Counted from the stretch's first letter, positions 8,545-18,839 are shown. The stretch is 64,000 nt of DNA from Verrucomicrobiaceae bacterium (GCA_027488755.1 JAIYAZ010000047.1:1-64000); one strand, 5' to 3'. Numbers and translations: made by a program. Notes: generated by a model not told the origin, from the letters alone.

Positions 8545-10956
8545 TTGCGGCGCGTAACCCGATTCCTATCCCGATTTCTGCTCACCGCGCTCGTGCTCGG
8601 GGTTCCCGGGCTGCTCGTCTACTTTCAGTTCGTTGGGTTCAGCGCGGAATGGCGGGCGAGCCTCGCCGAGGCCCTCGGTGGCCGGGCCTTTGCGGTCGAG
8701 ATCGGGCGGCTCACCTTCCACCCGTTCGAGGGCATCGTCGCCGAGGGCGTGAACGTTCGCCAGCGCGCGCCGGAGGGACTGGAACTCGCCCGCATTGACC
8801 GGTTGGTCGTTTCGCCCAATCTCGCCGCCCTCCTGCGCGGCCAGATTCTCATCGACCGGCTGGACCTCGAAAACACCAACGTCGCGCTCCCCTTCGCCAC
8901 CGACGGCAAAAAGCCCGACGCCATTGTCGTCCGCGACATTTCCGCCTCGCTGCTGAGTGGCAGCGGGCAGGTGACGATCAGCCACGCCGACTGCCGGTTC
9001 GAGGGCATCGAAATCTCCGTGCGCGGGCACCTGCTCCTGCCGGCCGGCACCGCCCTCCAGCGGCGCAACCCGGGCGGCGGCCCCCTGCTGCCCGTGGCCA
9101 CGTTGCGCGCGGCCCTCGCCGCGCTGCGGCGCATCGAGTTCGCGGATCCGCAGCCCCGCCTGGACATCGAGGTGAGCGGGGATCTCTCTCGCCCCGAGAC
9201 GGTCGCGGCCGAGAAGGTCACGCTGCGCGCCGGCCGCGTGCGCGCGGGCAACCTGAGCTTTGACCGCGTGTTGCTCGACGGCAGCTACGTGGACCGGCAG
9301 GTGCGCATCACCAGCCTGCGGGCCAGCGGTCCCTCGGGGCAAGTGCAGGCTGCGGGGTCGTGGAATTTTGCCACCGGCGGCGGCCAGCTCGACGTGAGCG
9401 GGCGTCTCGCGGTGGCGCCGATCCTGGAGCTGGCGGGCCGGGCGGACCTCGCGTCGGTGGCGGCCTTTGACCGGCCGCCCGCGCTGGAGGCGGCGCTGAC
9501 CGTCACGCCCGGGGCGGAGCGCCCGTCCCTCGCGGTCGTCGGCGAGGTTTCCGTCGAGGACGCCCGCCTGCGCGGCGTGGAATTGCGCAGCTTGCGCTCG
9601 CAGTTTGCCTGGCGCGACGGGCGGCTCTTTTTGCAGGACGTGAACGTGCGCTCGGCCACGGGCACGGTGCGCGCGCAGGTTTTGCTCGCGCCGGGGGATT
9701 TCCGCCTGAACCTCGACAGCGAGGCCGACCCGCGGGAGTTCCTCCCGTTCTTCGGCCCGAACGAGCGGAAAATCATCGCGCTGCTCGACTTCAAGGACAT
9801 GCCGAAACTCTCCCTCCGGCTTTGGGGCGAGCGGCCCAAGACCGACGCGGTGTCCGGCAACGGCCACGTGCAGCTCGGCCGCACCGCCATGCGCGATTCC
9901 TGGGTGGACGCGGGCGAGGCCGACATCGTGATCGCCGACCGCGCCATCGCCTACCGCAAACTCACACTCCGCAAGGGCTCGCAGCGGGCCACCGGCGGTT
10001 TCGTCTACGACATGGGACGGCAGGAGGTGCGGCTCGAGGACGTGCGCTCGACGCTTTATCCCGCCGATGTGCTCATGTGGGTGGACCCCCGCATCGCCGC
10101 GACGGTGGCGGTCTACCGGTTCCGCGGGCCGCCGCAGATCCGCGCCGACGGCCTCACGCACATGAAGGATCCGTCGAAAAACGACCTGCGCATCGCGGTG
10201 AACGCTCCGGCTGGACTGGCCTATCAGCTCATCGGGCGCGACCTGATCTTCGGTGCGACGGAGGGCGACGTGCGCATCAAGGGCCAGCAGGTGCTGGCGG
10301 ATGTCCGCCGGGCCGAAATTTACGGCGGGCACGCCTCGGTTCGCACGCAGGTCTCCATCGCGCCGGATGATCCCTCCTTTGCGGCGCAGGTGGAGGTGGA
10401 CCGCGTGAATTTTCCCGCGCTGACGAAACTCTACTTCGGCTACGCAAAGTCGGAGGGGCGCATGAGCGGGCGTTACGCCTTCCGCGCCAGCCTGCGCGAA
10501 CCGACGAAAATGAAAGGGGAGGGGAGCATCCGGGTCGAAGACGGGCACGTGCTCGCCATCCCGCTCTTCGGTCCGCTCTCGGAGGTCATCGGGGCCATCA
10601 TTCCCGGGGCCGGCCACGAAAGCGCGCGACTCGCGACGGCGGACTTCACGATCGCGGACCAGCTCATCCGCACGAAGAACCTCGACGTCCAGGGCGCGGG
10701 GTTCGAGATTTTCGGCGAGGGGGCGGTCGGATTCCCGAGCGGGAAGATGGACCTCGCGGTGCGCATCAACGCGCGCGGCATTCCCGGGGTGGTCTTTTTC
10801 CCGGTGAGCAAGCTGCTCGAGTATGTCTCCACCGGCACGGTCTCGGATCCCCAATGGCGGCCGAAAATCATCCCGCGGGAATTCTGGTCCGTGCTGGGCC
10901 TGGGCGGCGCGCCGGAAGAAAAAAGCGAGCCGCCGCCCGCTCCGGCCTCCCGCTAG
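8545..10956 (+). CDS. AsmA-like inner-membrane-anchored periplasmic protein
   Basis: 803 residues. An N-terminal membrane anchor (about 8-30) is followed by long beta-rich repeats, and the C-terminal ~150 residues resemble the AsmA-like C-terminal domain (GSIRVEDGHVLAIPLFGPL, then KMDLAVRINARGIPGVVFF). Proteins of the AsmA/TamB class are thought to bridge inner and outer membranes and influence lipid transport. TTG at 8545 is the best start: the frame is closed by the priA stop at 8515-8517, the only earlier start-like codon is a rare ATT, and this start keeps the whole anchor. No strong ribosome-binding site is seen. The gene follows priA by 27 bases. Confidence 0.75.
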   Translation: MRRVTRFLSRFLLTALVLGVPGLLVYFQFVGFSAEWRASLAEALGGRAFAVEIGRLTFHPFEGIVAEGVNVRQRAPEGLELARIDRLVVSPNLAALLRGQILIDRLDLENTNVALPFATDGKKPDAIVVRDISASLLSGSGQVTISHADCRFEGIEISVRGHLLLPAGTALQRRNPGGGPLLPVATLRAALAALRRIEFADPQPRLDIEVSGDLSRPETVAAEKVTLRAGRVRAGNLSFDRVLLDGSYVDRQVRITSLRASGPSGQVQAAGSWNFATGGGQLDVSGRLAVAPILELAGRADLASVAAFDRPPALEAALTVTPGAERPSLAVVGEVSVEDARLRGVELRSLRSQFAWRDGRLFLQDVNVRSATGTVRAQVLLAPGDFRLNLDSEADPREFLPFFGPNERKIIALLDFKDMPKLSLRLWGERPKTDAVSGNGHVQLGRTAMRDSWVDAGEADIVIADRAIAYRKLTLRKGSQRATGGFVYDMGRQEVRLEDVRSTLYPADVLMWVDPRIAATVAVYRFRGPPQIRADGLTHMKDPSKNDLRIAVNAPAGLAYQLIGRDLIFGATEGDVRIKGQQVLADVRRAEIYGGHASVRTQVSIAPDDPSFAAQVEVDRVNFPALTKLYFGYAKSEGRMSGRYAFRASLREPTKMKGEGSIRVEDGHVLAIPLFGPLSEVIGAIIPGAGHESARLATADFTIADQLIRTKNLDVQGAGFEIFGEGAVGFPSGKMDLAVRINARGIPGVVFFPVSKLLEYVSTGTVSDPQWRPKIIPREFWSVLGLGGAPEEKSEPPPAPASR

Positions 10957-11176
10957 CGCCGATTTTTTCCGCCGTCCCCGGCGTGAGAAGATCGTCTTAG
11001 AATCTCGCGCCGTTGATAAATTTTTACTTTACCGGCTGGGGGTCCCTCGGGACGTTGCACGAAGGAGTTGTTTTCGAGAAATCAGGGTCCGGTCCCGGTT
11101 GCGTCTGAAATCGGCTCGCTTCGAAAGCGAAAAAACAACCCGCCGCTCCACCGGATAATTTCTCCGAATTCATTCT
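10957..11176. other. 220-bp gap upstream of the GH81-like gene
   Basis: No gene seen. It contains an AT-rich patch at 11009-11030 and a GATAAT at 11154-11159 that could be a -10 element about 18 bases before the ATG, but no matching -35 element is evident. An A-run follows a small hairpin near 11120-11135. Confidence 0.4.
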
Positions 11177-14100
11177 ATGATGCTCCGTTCCGCCGCCCTT
11201 CGGGCTTTGTCCCTCGTCATTGTTTTTTCGTGGGGCGCTTCCTCGGTGCTTGCCGATTCCGCCTACGACGATTGGGCAAATGCCAACGCCCTCAAGGGCG
11301 CCAATGCCAACCCCCGCGCCAACCCCGACGCCGATCGCTACCCGAATGCGCTCGAGTATGCCTTTGGCACCGACCCGAATGTCGCCGAGAGCAACTACGT
11401 CTCAGCGCCCGCGCTGGTGAGCGAGGCCGCGGGCACGAGCTTTCGCTACCGCGTCAAGTCGGCCACGGAAGGCATTGCCAGCTACCGCGTGCTCCGCTCG
11501 ACCGATGCCAAAAAATGGACCACCGCCCCGGGAGCACCCGTCGTGGTGAGTGACGATGGGGACGTGCGCACCTATTTGCTGCCCATTCCCGCCGCCGCTT
11601 CCAATGAGTTTTACCAACTCGAGGTCGCCGTGCCCTTCACCAGCGCCACGCCCCCGCCCAAGGCGCTGACGATCTCCGGCAACATCGGCAAGGGATACTG
11701 GGAGCTGCCGGAGGTTGCCACGGTGGTCATCCGCACCGAGCCACCCGGCGTGGTGGACGGCCCCGATAAAGGCAAACCGGATTACTCGAAATACCCCAGC
11801 GTCATCGGCAGCAGCCTCACGTCCTGGACCGACCAGGCCGAGGCGGAATACGTCGGGGCCAACAAAACCCTGCCCCGCCGCACGTGGCTTGGCTGGTTTC
11901 TGTGGGGAAATGGCACCCCGCCCCCCGGCGTGAACCCCGGATACCCGGTCACCGGAAACGCCACCACCACCGACTGGGATTACAATTCCTTCATCTACTC
12001 CGCGGGCGACAACGCCACCTCCTCCACGGCCGGCTGGCGCCCCACCCGCCTTGATCAACAGCCGCTCTACGCCATGCCGTTGGTGCTGAACTACAACTGG
12101 CCGCCCGCCATGTTCGGCTTCGTCAAGCAACCCCTTCTGCCCATCGAAACCGCCTACAAGGGTCAGTTCGGCTACTGGTCCGGGAAGAAGATCGTTCGCG
12201 GCGTCAACCTCAGCCAGCAGAACCCGTTCTTTTACCAGTATGGCAACCTGTTCGCCCAGAACCCCGCCGCCTGGCAACAGCTGTGGATGCGATGCATGAG
12301 CCGCCCGCTCGAAACGACGGTCATCGTGCCCAGCAACAAAACCCCGAACGAGCTCCTGGGCTCCGCGGGCAACGGCACCTGGAACGGCAACGGCACCCAG
12401 AGTTTCCCCTACCCGATGTGGGACGCGAACCTCAGCCCCGCGGAGCAGACCCCGTTTAACATCAAGGTCGACCGCCTCGGGGACTTCGACGCCGACATCG
12501 TCTGGGAGGGCGCGAATGCCCGCCTTTCGGACGCCAAAACCTACGCCCAGAACCGCTACGTGCGCACCAAGTTTGCCGAGCCGGGTCGCGGCAACTACCT
12601 CAAAATGACGGTCGCCCAGGGCTCGCCCCTTGTTTGGTGCGAATCGAACAACAACAAATACGCCATTTTCTACAACCTCGTCCGCGTCAACGTTCCGGGG
12701 CAGATCGACAACCCCGGCAACCAGACCCTCGGCTCGAAGGCGGCGACGATTGCCGGCGGCGACCTGCCCAACGGCGTGAGTTACGTCCTGCTCTACGGCG
12801 ACCACACGAACCCGAACCAATGGTATCACGAAGTCCCGCCGCAGTTCCCGGATGACGCGGGCCTCCCCGGCGGCTTCAACCCCCCCGGCAAGCAGCACAA
12901 CCACACCTACACCGCGATCTTCTACCGCACCGACACCGCCGAGCCGATCACCCTCGGCGACGGCGGCAAGAACTCCACCGCCAACAACGGCACCGACGCG
13001 GACGGCAACCCCTACTTCTACCTCCAGTTCAAAAGCGCGGCGAAAAACTGGTTCGTCGTCGGAGCCGTGCCCGCCATGCGCTACTACAACACCGACCCGC
13101 AGAGCGGCGGCATCGCCGAGGACAGCGAGACCGATCGCGTCGCCGCGGCCAAGGCCTGGGCCGAGGAAATGGCCAAGTATGCCTTCAACTTCTCGACCGG
13201 CACCGCGATCACCTACGCCGTCAAAAACATCTACCGCACCGAGACCACCTACGCCGTCAATCTCACGAACCCCTTCCTCGCAAAAAACCCCGGCGACACC
13301 GTCGCGGAGAAAATGACCACGGCCCGCCGCACCGTGCTCGCCGTCCCCCCCCACAGCTACCAGCCCATCACCCTCGGGCCCGACCTCACGAAAAAGCCGG
13401 TGCCACCCGCCACCACGCCGCCGCAGGTGGTCTGGAACCCCCTCGTGGAATTCGACGCGGCCTTCCCGGTCACGAAGCCGCTCGCGAACGCCAACAAAAA
13501 CAACAAGGACGACGCCACCGGCCGCTGGGAATATTGGACCCACCGCGGCAACGCGAAAACCATCGTCACCCAGCAGTTCACCACGGCTTATCCCGTCCAA
13601 AACCTGCTCCCGCTCATGCCCTCGCCGGACTACGCGGGCGCCGTCGATCTCTCCGGCATTCAGGCCATCAACGTCACCTCCCTCGGCGACGGCACTTACA
13701 CCAACGACATCCCGCCGCCCACGGTCTCCATCCGCCAGGTCGTCGGCACCGGCGCCCAGCTCAGCACCGAGCTTGCGCCCAATTCCACCCAACTGCTGAG
13801 CATCAAGGTCGACGCCCCCGGCTCCGGCTACGTGGATGGCAATCCCGCCCCGGGCATCAAGGTCACGATCGATCCGCCCACGGGCGCGAACCCCTTGCAG
13901 GCCACGGCCCGTGCCATCGTCAAGGGCGGGAAAATCGTGGACGTCCAGCTCACCAATTCCGGCAGCGGCTACGGCGCGGCCCCCGGTGCCGTCATCCAGC
14001 CGAACCTCGGCACCGGCGCCAGCCTCGCCGCCCAGCTCGATCCGAACACCGGCCAGCTCACCTACATCCAGGTGAACAACGGCGGCACGGGTTATCCCGC

Positions 14101-17100
14101 CGGCAACCCTGCGCCGATGGACATCGTGATCTCCGACCCCACCGCGCCCGCGCCGAATGCGGGCGGCCGCGTCGCGAAGGCCTTTGCCAACGTCGTCTCA
14201 CCGCAGGGCGGCGACGGCGTCACCGGCAGCATCGTTTCCGTGACCCTCAGCGACCCCGGCTTTGGTTACGCCCCCACGATCACCGTCAATCAGACGCTCG
14301 CCGGCAACCAGACCATCGACGCACCCGTCATCGTGCCCTCCTTCCAAAACGGCAAGGGCCCCATGCAGCTCGGCTCCGCCCGGATCATTTCGGCGGGAGC
14401 CGGCTTTGCCTTCTCCGATTCCAACAACCTCCCGCAGGCCACCGTCTGGGGCACGGGCACCGGCGCCAAGGCGGACGTCCTCTCGCCCGGCTCCGTCGTT
14501 TCCTTCACCAGCGGCATCACCGCGAGCGGCGGAAGCACCGGACGCTATCCCTACTCCGGCAACCTCACCAAGGACCTCGAAGGCATCATCGGGCAATTGC
14601 CGCCGACCACCCCCGGCGGTTCCGCCCCTGCGACCAAATGGGCAGCCGCCGCCAACATCAATAAAACCGATTACACCTTCGCGCTCACCAACGCCGGCAT
14701 GGATTACAGCCCCACTACGCCGCCCGAGGCCTACTTCATGGCCGACAACAACGTGAAGGTGGGCTGCATCGTGAACATCGGCGGACCGAAGTTCCAGGTC
14801 GTCGGGCTCTCGATCAATGGCAGCTCCGTCAGCGGTCCGCTCCCGCCCCTCAGCGAGCCGACCACGGTGCACTTCAGCTCCGGCAACGCCACCGCCACGG
14901 TCTACAGCACGTTCTCCCTCGCCCCGGGTGCGCTCTCGATGAACGCCTCCCTCTCGGCGAACTACCCCAAAAACACCCAGGTCAGCTTCATCGGCGGGAG
15001 CATCGAAACGAGCACCGCGGCGCTGCCCACCGTGTCCTTCAACTACACGGCCAGCGGCAATGGCACCCTCGGCATCGATCCCGCTTCGCTCAAGGTCGTC
15101 ACCCCCGGCAAAGGCTGGACCTACGCGGGCTCGCCCGCTGCCTTCGCCAACGTGCTGGGCGGCCGCGGCTTCGATGCTGTCCTCCGCGCCGTGCTGGGGC
15201 CCAACGGCGAGATTCTGCGCGTCGTCGTGCTCGACGGAGGCACCAACTATCCCGACCCCGCCGCGTCGCCGTTCTACGCGATCCCCAACGACTCGAGTGG
15301 CACCGGGGCGAATCTCACCGTGAGCGTCGATAAGACCACCGGCGCCATCGCCCGCGTCGATGTCGCGCCCAACGGCGCCGGCTCCGGCTACAAGAGCAGC
15401 ATCATCAACCTCTCGACCAGCCGCACCCAGACTTCCAACGAGGTCACCAATAATCCCAAGGGGCTCCCCGCGCAGATCGGCTTCGAACTCACCCCCGACG
15501 GCGGCCTCGGCAACGCGACCCTCGTGCGCCCCGGTTACGGCTATCTCGCCGACACGCAGACCGGGGCCACGCCGGAAAGCCCGGGCATCTTCCTCGACTT
15601 CAGCCCCAGCCCGGGCGGCCTTGCCCCCGCGGCCATCACCACGGGCCGGGCCGGCACCTGGGTGGGCCTGGTCATGCGCCCGAACGTCTCCCTCCAACAG
15701 GTCGCCTACGACTCGATCATCTACCAATACTCGCAGGATGCGGACAAATCGACCGGACCCTTCGGCGCCGGCTACGAGGGAGGCGCCGGCATTGACGGAT
15801 ACGCCCTCGCCGAAAAAACCGGCGCGACCGGCAAACTCCTCGGCGACATGTTCAATTTCCAGCAGCATCTGAAAACGGCCAAAATTTCCAACGGCAGCCT
15901 CGTCCCCAGCGGCTTCGCCTTTGAGAAGTCCGACGTCGGGGTGGACCGCTACCAGGACCCCGCCTTCCTCAAGAACTCCCCGATCGCCAACGTCGACAAC
16001 GGCCTCAAGCTTGCCGTGCAGGGCCTGCAGCGTTCGCTCACCCGCCTCTTCGACACCAACATCGCCAGCAACTCCATCTCGGCGAACAACTCCGCCTCCG
16101 CCTGGCAGATGAGTTACTTCAACCTCTACGACTTCGGCGTCGGCCGCACCGTCGTCAACCCCTCGACCATCCTGCCCTCCGGCGGCTGGATGAGCTCCAT
16201 CCTCAATCCGCCCGCCCTCGCGAACGGCAACCTCAAGGGCGAGCTCGCCCAGTGGACGCCCGGAAAACTCTGGAGCGGCTTCGGCGTGTCCGACCAGTGG
16301 AACGATCAGCATTACTTCTTCGGCTACTTCCTCACCGCCGCCGCGCTTGCCGGCATCTTCGACTACTCCTGGCTCGACGACGGGGCCACCCCGCCCGCCG
16401 ACCAGCCGCTCTGGGCCAGCCGCACGCAGATGGGCACCGCCATCGACCAGTGGCTCATGACCGTCGCCTACGACCCCGCCATCGACAGCGCCTACTACAA
16501 AATGCCAGCCGTCCCCGGCGCGAACGTTTCCTACCAGAAGTTCGCCTTCTTCGATCAATGGAACGGCCACGGCTGGGCCAGCGGCGTCGCGCCCGGTGTC
16601 GGCGGCACGATCTACGACGGCGGCAACCCCGCCGAAAAACGCAGCGAGGTCAACGTCTGGCTCATGCAGGGCAAGGGCAGCGGTCCCTTCGGCGACGAAA
16701 ACGAAAACTCCATCTTCGAGGGCCTGCAGGCCTGGTCCGGCACCGCGCTCTGGGGCGGCGCGACCGATCGCAAACCGATCTTCGACCTCGGCATTTACCT
16801 GCTCTCGAATGAAATGGCGGCCGGCGACGCCTACTTCCTCGACAAGAACTACAACCTCACCACCGACGGAGCCTTCTCCTGGGCGCCCGTGACCACCGTC
16901 GACTCCTCCCAGGTCACCAACAACGGAGGCAACACCGGCTACAAAATCGGCACCGACTTCACCAGGGGCAACCCCGAGGCCTTCTGGAAAGCCCCCGCCG
17001 CCTTCGGGGGCGCGGCCAGCGCCGGCAGCTCCATCGTTCTCAAGTCCGGCAACTCGGTCGATACCTTCTTCTACGGTTACCCCACCGGACCCAAGGCCAT

Positions 17101-17758
17101 CCAGGCCTTCCCGCCCGCCCCCTGGACCCTCTCCATGTCGCGGAACTCCCTCTACATGAAAAAATGGGCCGGCGCGCTCATGCGCCAGGAGTGGACCGAC
17201 ATGCTCGGCACCGGCCTCTTCAACGCGCCGGATTGGATCGCTCTCGCCATGTCGGCCGCCGTCTGCGGCGTGCCCTACTTCCCCGGCGATCAACCCTTCA
17301 AAATGACCGACCCCGTCGGCACCAAACCCCGGGGATCCACCTACATCCAGCGACTCCTCGCCCAATGGGTGACCCTGAACAACGGGCTCGGCGCCAGCCA
17401 GGTGCTGAACTCCGCCTTCAACCACCTCTCCACGATCACCTTCCTCCTCGCCCTGGACCAATACGGCACCCCCGATTGGACCTACATCGCCAAGGCCACC
17501 GACGAGAACGGAACCGAGGATGACGCCTCGATCCTCTTCACCGCCACCTTCTCCAAGGTCATCACCGACAACGGCGTGGACAAGGTCAAGACCACCTTCT
17601 TCGCCTTCAACCCCGGTTGGAACACCCGCTACGTGAAGTTCTACCGCCTCTCCGCGGATGGCACCCCGGCCACCCAACCCTCCTCCGGAGACAATCCCGT
17701 CATCCTCCCGCCCAAACGGCTCACCGCGATTCCGGCTGACCTCATCCCCGTCGAATAA
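11177..17758 (+). CDS. Giant secreted GH81-like endo-beta-1,3-glucanase with inserted GSGY repeats
   Basis: 2193 residues. Signal peptide 1-26 (ends VLA) is followed by a calcium-loop-like module (about 30-70, DADRYPNALEYAFGTDP) common in verrucomicrobial exported proteins. Residues ~150-850 resemble the GH81 N-terminal beta-sandwich. About 855-1460 is a block of repeats with GSGY/GTGY cores. About 1500-2150 resembles the GH81 (alpha/alpha)6 catalytic domain: NDQHYFFGYF around Asp1710-His1712, DQWNGHGWASG from Asp1793 (candidate acid) and NENSIFE ending at Glu1848. In canonical GH81 the last motif is close to NQESTSE. Here the first catalytic Glu position holds Asn1844, so activity is not assured. 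Secreted; likely binds or degrades beta-1,3-glucan. ATG at 11180 is an equally good start. The next gene begins immediately after the stop. Confidence 0.75.
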   Translation: MMLRSAALRALSLVIVFSWGASSVLADSAYDDWANANALKGANANPRANPDADRYPNALEYAFGTDPNVAESNYVSAPALVSEAAGTSFRYRVKSATEGIASYRVLRSTDAKKWTTAPGAPVVVSDDGDVRTYLLPIPAAASNEFYQLEVAVPFTSATPPPKALTISGNIGKGYWELPEVATVVIRTEPPGVVDGPDKGKPDYSKYPSVIGSSLTSWTDQAEAEYVGANKTLPRRTWLGWFLWGNGTPPPGVNPGYPVTGNATTTDWDYNSFIYSAGDNATSSTAGWRPTRLDQQPLYAMPLVLNYNWPPAMFGFVKQPLLPIETAYKGQFGYWSGKKIVRGVNLSQQNPFFYQYGNLFAQNPAAWQQLWMRCMSRPLETTVIVPSNKTPNELLGSAGNGTWNGNGTQSFPYPMWDANLSPAEQTPFNIKVDRLGDFDADIVWEGANARLSDAKTYAQNRYVRTKFAEPGRGNYLKMTVAQGSPLVWCESNNNKYAIFYNLVRVNVPGQIDNPGNQTLGSKAATIAGGDLPNGVSYVLLYGDHTNPNQWYHEVPPQFPDDAGLPGGFNPPGKQHNHTYTAIFYRTDTAEPITLGDGGKNSTANNGTDADGNPYFYLQFKSAAKNWFVVGAVPAMRYYNTDPQSGGIAEDSETDRVAAAKAWAEEMAKYAFNFSTGTAITYAVKNIYRTETTYAVNLTNPFLAKNPGDTVAEKMTTARRTVLAVPPHSYQPITLGPDLTKKPVPPATTPPQVVWNPLVEFDAAFPVTKPLANANKNNKDDATGRWEYWTHRGNAKTIVTQQFTTAYPVQNLLPLMPSPDYAGAVDLSGIQAINVTSLGDGTYTNDIPPPTVSIRQVVGTGAQLSTELAPNSTQLLSIKVDAPGSGYVDGNPAPGIKVTIDPPTGANPLQATARAIVKGGKIVDVQLTNSGSGYGAAPGAVIQPNLGTGASLAAQLDPNTGQLTYIQVNNGGTGYPAGNPAPMDIVISDPTAPAPNAGGRVAKAFANVVSPQGGDGVTGSIVSVTLSDPGFGYAPTITVNQTLAGNQTIDAPVIVPSFQNGKGPMQLGSARIISAGAGFAFSDSNNLPQATVWGTGTGAKADVLSPGSVVSFTSGITASGGSTGRYPYSGNLTKDLEGIIGQLPPTTPGGSAPATKWAAAANINKTDYTFALTNAGMDYSPTTPPEAYFMADNNVKVGCIVNIGGPKFQVVGLSINGSSVSGPLPPLSEPTTVHFSSGNATATVYSTFSLAPGALSMNASLSANYPKNTQVSFIGGSIETSTAALPTVSFNYTASGNGTLGIDPASLKVVTPGKGWTYAGSPAAFANVLGGRGFDAVLRAVLGPNGEILRVVVLDGGTNYPDPAASPFYAIPNDSSGTGANLTVSVDKTTGAIARVDVAPNGAGSGYKSSIINLSTSRTQTSNEVTNNPKGLPAQIGFELTPDGGLGNATLVRPGYGYLADTQTGATPESPGIFLDFSPSPGGLAPAAITTGRAGTWVGLVMRPNVSLQQVAYDSIIYQYSQDADKSTGPFGAGYEGGAGIDGYALAEKTGATGKLLGDMFNFQQHLKTAKISNGSLVPSGFAFEKSDVGVDRYQDPAFLKNSPIANVDNGLKLAVQGLQRSLTRLFDTNIASNSISANNSASAWQMSYFNLYDFGVGRTVVNPSTILPSGGWMSSILNPPALANGNLKGELAQWTPGKLWSGFGVSDQWNDQHYFFGYFLTAAALAGIFDYSWLDDGATPPADQPLWASRTQMGTAIDQWLMTVAYDPAIDSAYYKMPAVPGANVSYQKFAFFDQWNGHGWASGVAPGVGGTIYDGGNPAEKRSEVNVWLMQGKGSGPFGDENENSIFEGLQAWSGTALWGGATDRKPIFDLGIYLLSNEMAAGDAYFLDKNYNLTTDGAFSWAPVTTVDSSQVTNNGGNTGYKIGTDFTRGNPEAFWKAPAAFGGAASAGSSIVLKSGNSVDTFFYGYPTGPKAIQAFPPAPWTLSMSRNSLYMKKWAGALMRQEWTDMLGTGLFNAPDWIALAMSAAVCGVPYFPGDQPFKMTDPVGTKPRGSTYIQRLLAQWVTLNNGLGASQVLNSAFNHLSTITFLLALDQYGTPDWTYIAKATDENGTEDDASILFTATFSKVITDNGVDKVKTTFFAFNPGWNTRYVKFYRLSADGTPATQPSSGDNPVILPPKRLTAIPADLIPVE

Positions 17759-18697
17759 ATGAATACGACTTCCCGCCTCGCCCTGCTTGCCGCCCTCGCT
17801 GGCGCCAGCCTCCCGGCCCGCGCCGACATCGCCACCGCCGGCTCCCCGCCCGCCGGGCTCGTCACCATCACCGCCCCCGCCCGCAGCCAGGTCGCGCTTT
17901 CGTTGCCCCTCGACGCCACGACGGTCTTTGTCGGCGAGGTGAGCAGTGTCCTCAAACGCGGCATCGCCTGGCAGCTCTCACCGACGGACCTCGTTCCGCT
18001 GGTCGGCCCCCGCAACGCGCTCGTCCTCCGCTTCACCGGAGGCCGCAGCGCCGGCCTGTCGTTTCCCGTGCGCGCGCTGAATGCCGGGGCCCGGACCGCG
18101 TCGGTCAGCCTTGAACTCACGACCGAGGATCTCACCACCATGGTCAGCGTTGGCGATCCCTTTGAAATCCTCAGCGCCGATACCCTGGCCTCCGTGTTCG
18201 GGTCCGATGCCCGCGGACTCGTCACCAACGCCGACCCCGACCTCGCCGACAACGTCCGCATCCTTCGCGGCGGCATCTGGCAGGCTTATTTCCATGACGG
18301 CCGCGCGTGGCGCCTGCGCTCCGATCCCAAGGGGCCCTCGCGCGCCTTCACCGTCATCCTGCCCGGCCAGGGCTTTGTGTTGGCCCGCCGCGGCGCGTCC
18401 CCCTACCGGCTGGAACTCGTCGGCCGCGTGCCCGGCCGCGGCAGCGGCCCCGTTCTTCGCCGGGGCGAGCCGATTCTCGTTTCCAGCCCCCTGCCCACGG
18501 CCTTCCGGCTTGCGGACCTCGACCTGCGCCGACTCCGGGATGGGGATGCCGCCGTGGTGCTGCGCAACGGCCAGTGGACCCGCTTCGTTTATCGCGACGA
18601 AACCTGGGTCGCCGGCAACGGCAACGCCACGCCGCGAGGCCCCGTCCTTCCCGTGGGCAGCGCCGTTCTCCTCCAGCGCGCCGCGCCGGGCGAATAG
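17759..18697 (+). CDS. Exported TIGR02597-like protein, partner of the GH81-like gene
   Basis: 312 residues. Signal peptide 1-22 (ends PARA). The mature start (AGLVTITAPARSQVALSLPL, then VFVGEVSSV) matches the start of the exported protein at 61186-62283 in this window. Both continue with two similar halves, each ending in an IL/PGQG-or-VGSA-type strand before a basic VLxRR or VLLQR segment. I place both in the family catalogued as TIGR02597, recalled from verrucomicrobial genomes and not checked. The ATG follows the GH81 stop with no spacer (TAAATG), so the two are co-translated and probably work together at the cell surface. Molecular function unknown. Confidence 0.7.
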   Translation: MNTTSRLALLAALAGASLPARADIATAGSPPAGLVTITAPARSQVALSLPLDATTVFVGEVSSVLKRGIAWQLSPTDLVPLVGPRNALVLRFTGGRSAGLSFPVRALNAGARTASVSLELTTEDLTTMVSVGDPFEILSADTLASVFGSDARGLVTNADPDLADNVRILRGGIWQAYFHDGRAWRLRSDPKGPSRAFTVILPGQGFVLARRGASPYRLELVGRVPGRGSGPVLRRGEPILVSSPLPTAFRLADLDLRRLRDGDAAVVLRNGQWTRFVYRDETWVAGNGNATPRGPVLPVGSAVLLQRAAPGE

Positions 18698-18784
18698 CGC
18701 CTTTCTCCCGCGTCCGGCAAATCGCCCGCCGCCCGCCGGTTGCCCGGTCGCCTCCGTTAAGCCCCGTCCCCGCAGAAAACAAGA

Positions 18785-18816
18785 AAGCCCCGGCGGCCGA
18801 TGGCCAACCGGGGCTT
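18785..18816 (-). terminator. Rho-independent terminator after rpsR
   Basis: AAGCCCCGG (18785-18793) pairs perfectly with CCGGGGCTT (18808-18816), and inner GGCC/GGCC bases extend the stem. On the minus strand a T-rich stretch (from the complement of 18774-18784) follows, so it should end the DksA-like/rpmG/rpsR transcript. It also lies 88 bases after the 18697 stop and may act on the plus strand, though the plus side is less T-rich. Confidence 0.75.
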
Positions 18817-18839
18817 CCTTTCGGGTGGGGAAATCTTCC

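Noticed and set aside
14198-17677. 1159-codon open frame on the minus strand opposite the GH81-like gene
   Set aside because: Gly/Val/Glu/Asp-rich composition typical of an antisense shadow of GC-biased coding; no recognisable domain, while the plus strand encodes motifs and a signal peptide.
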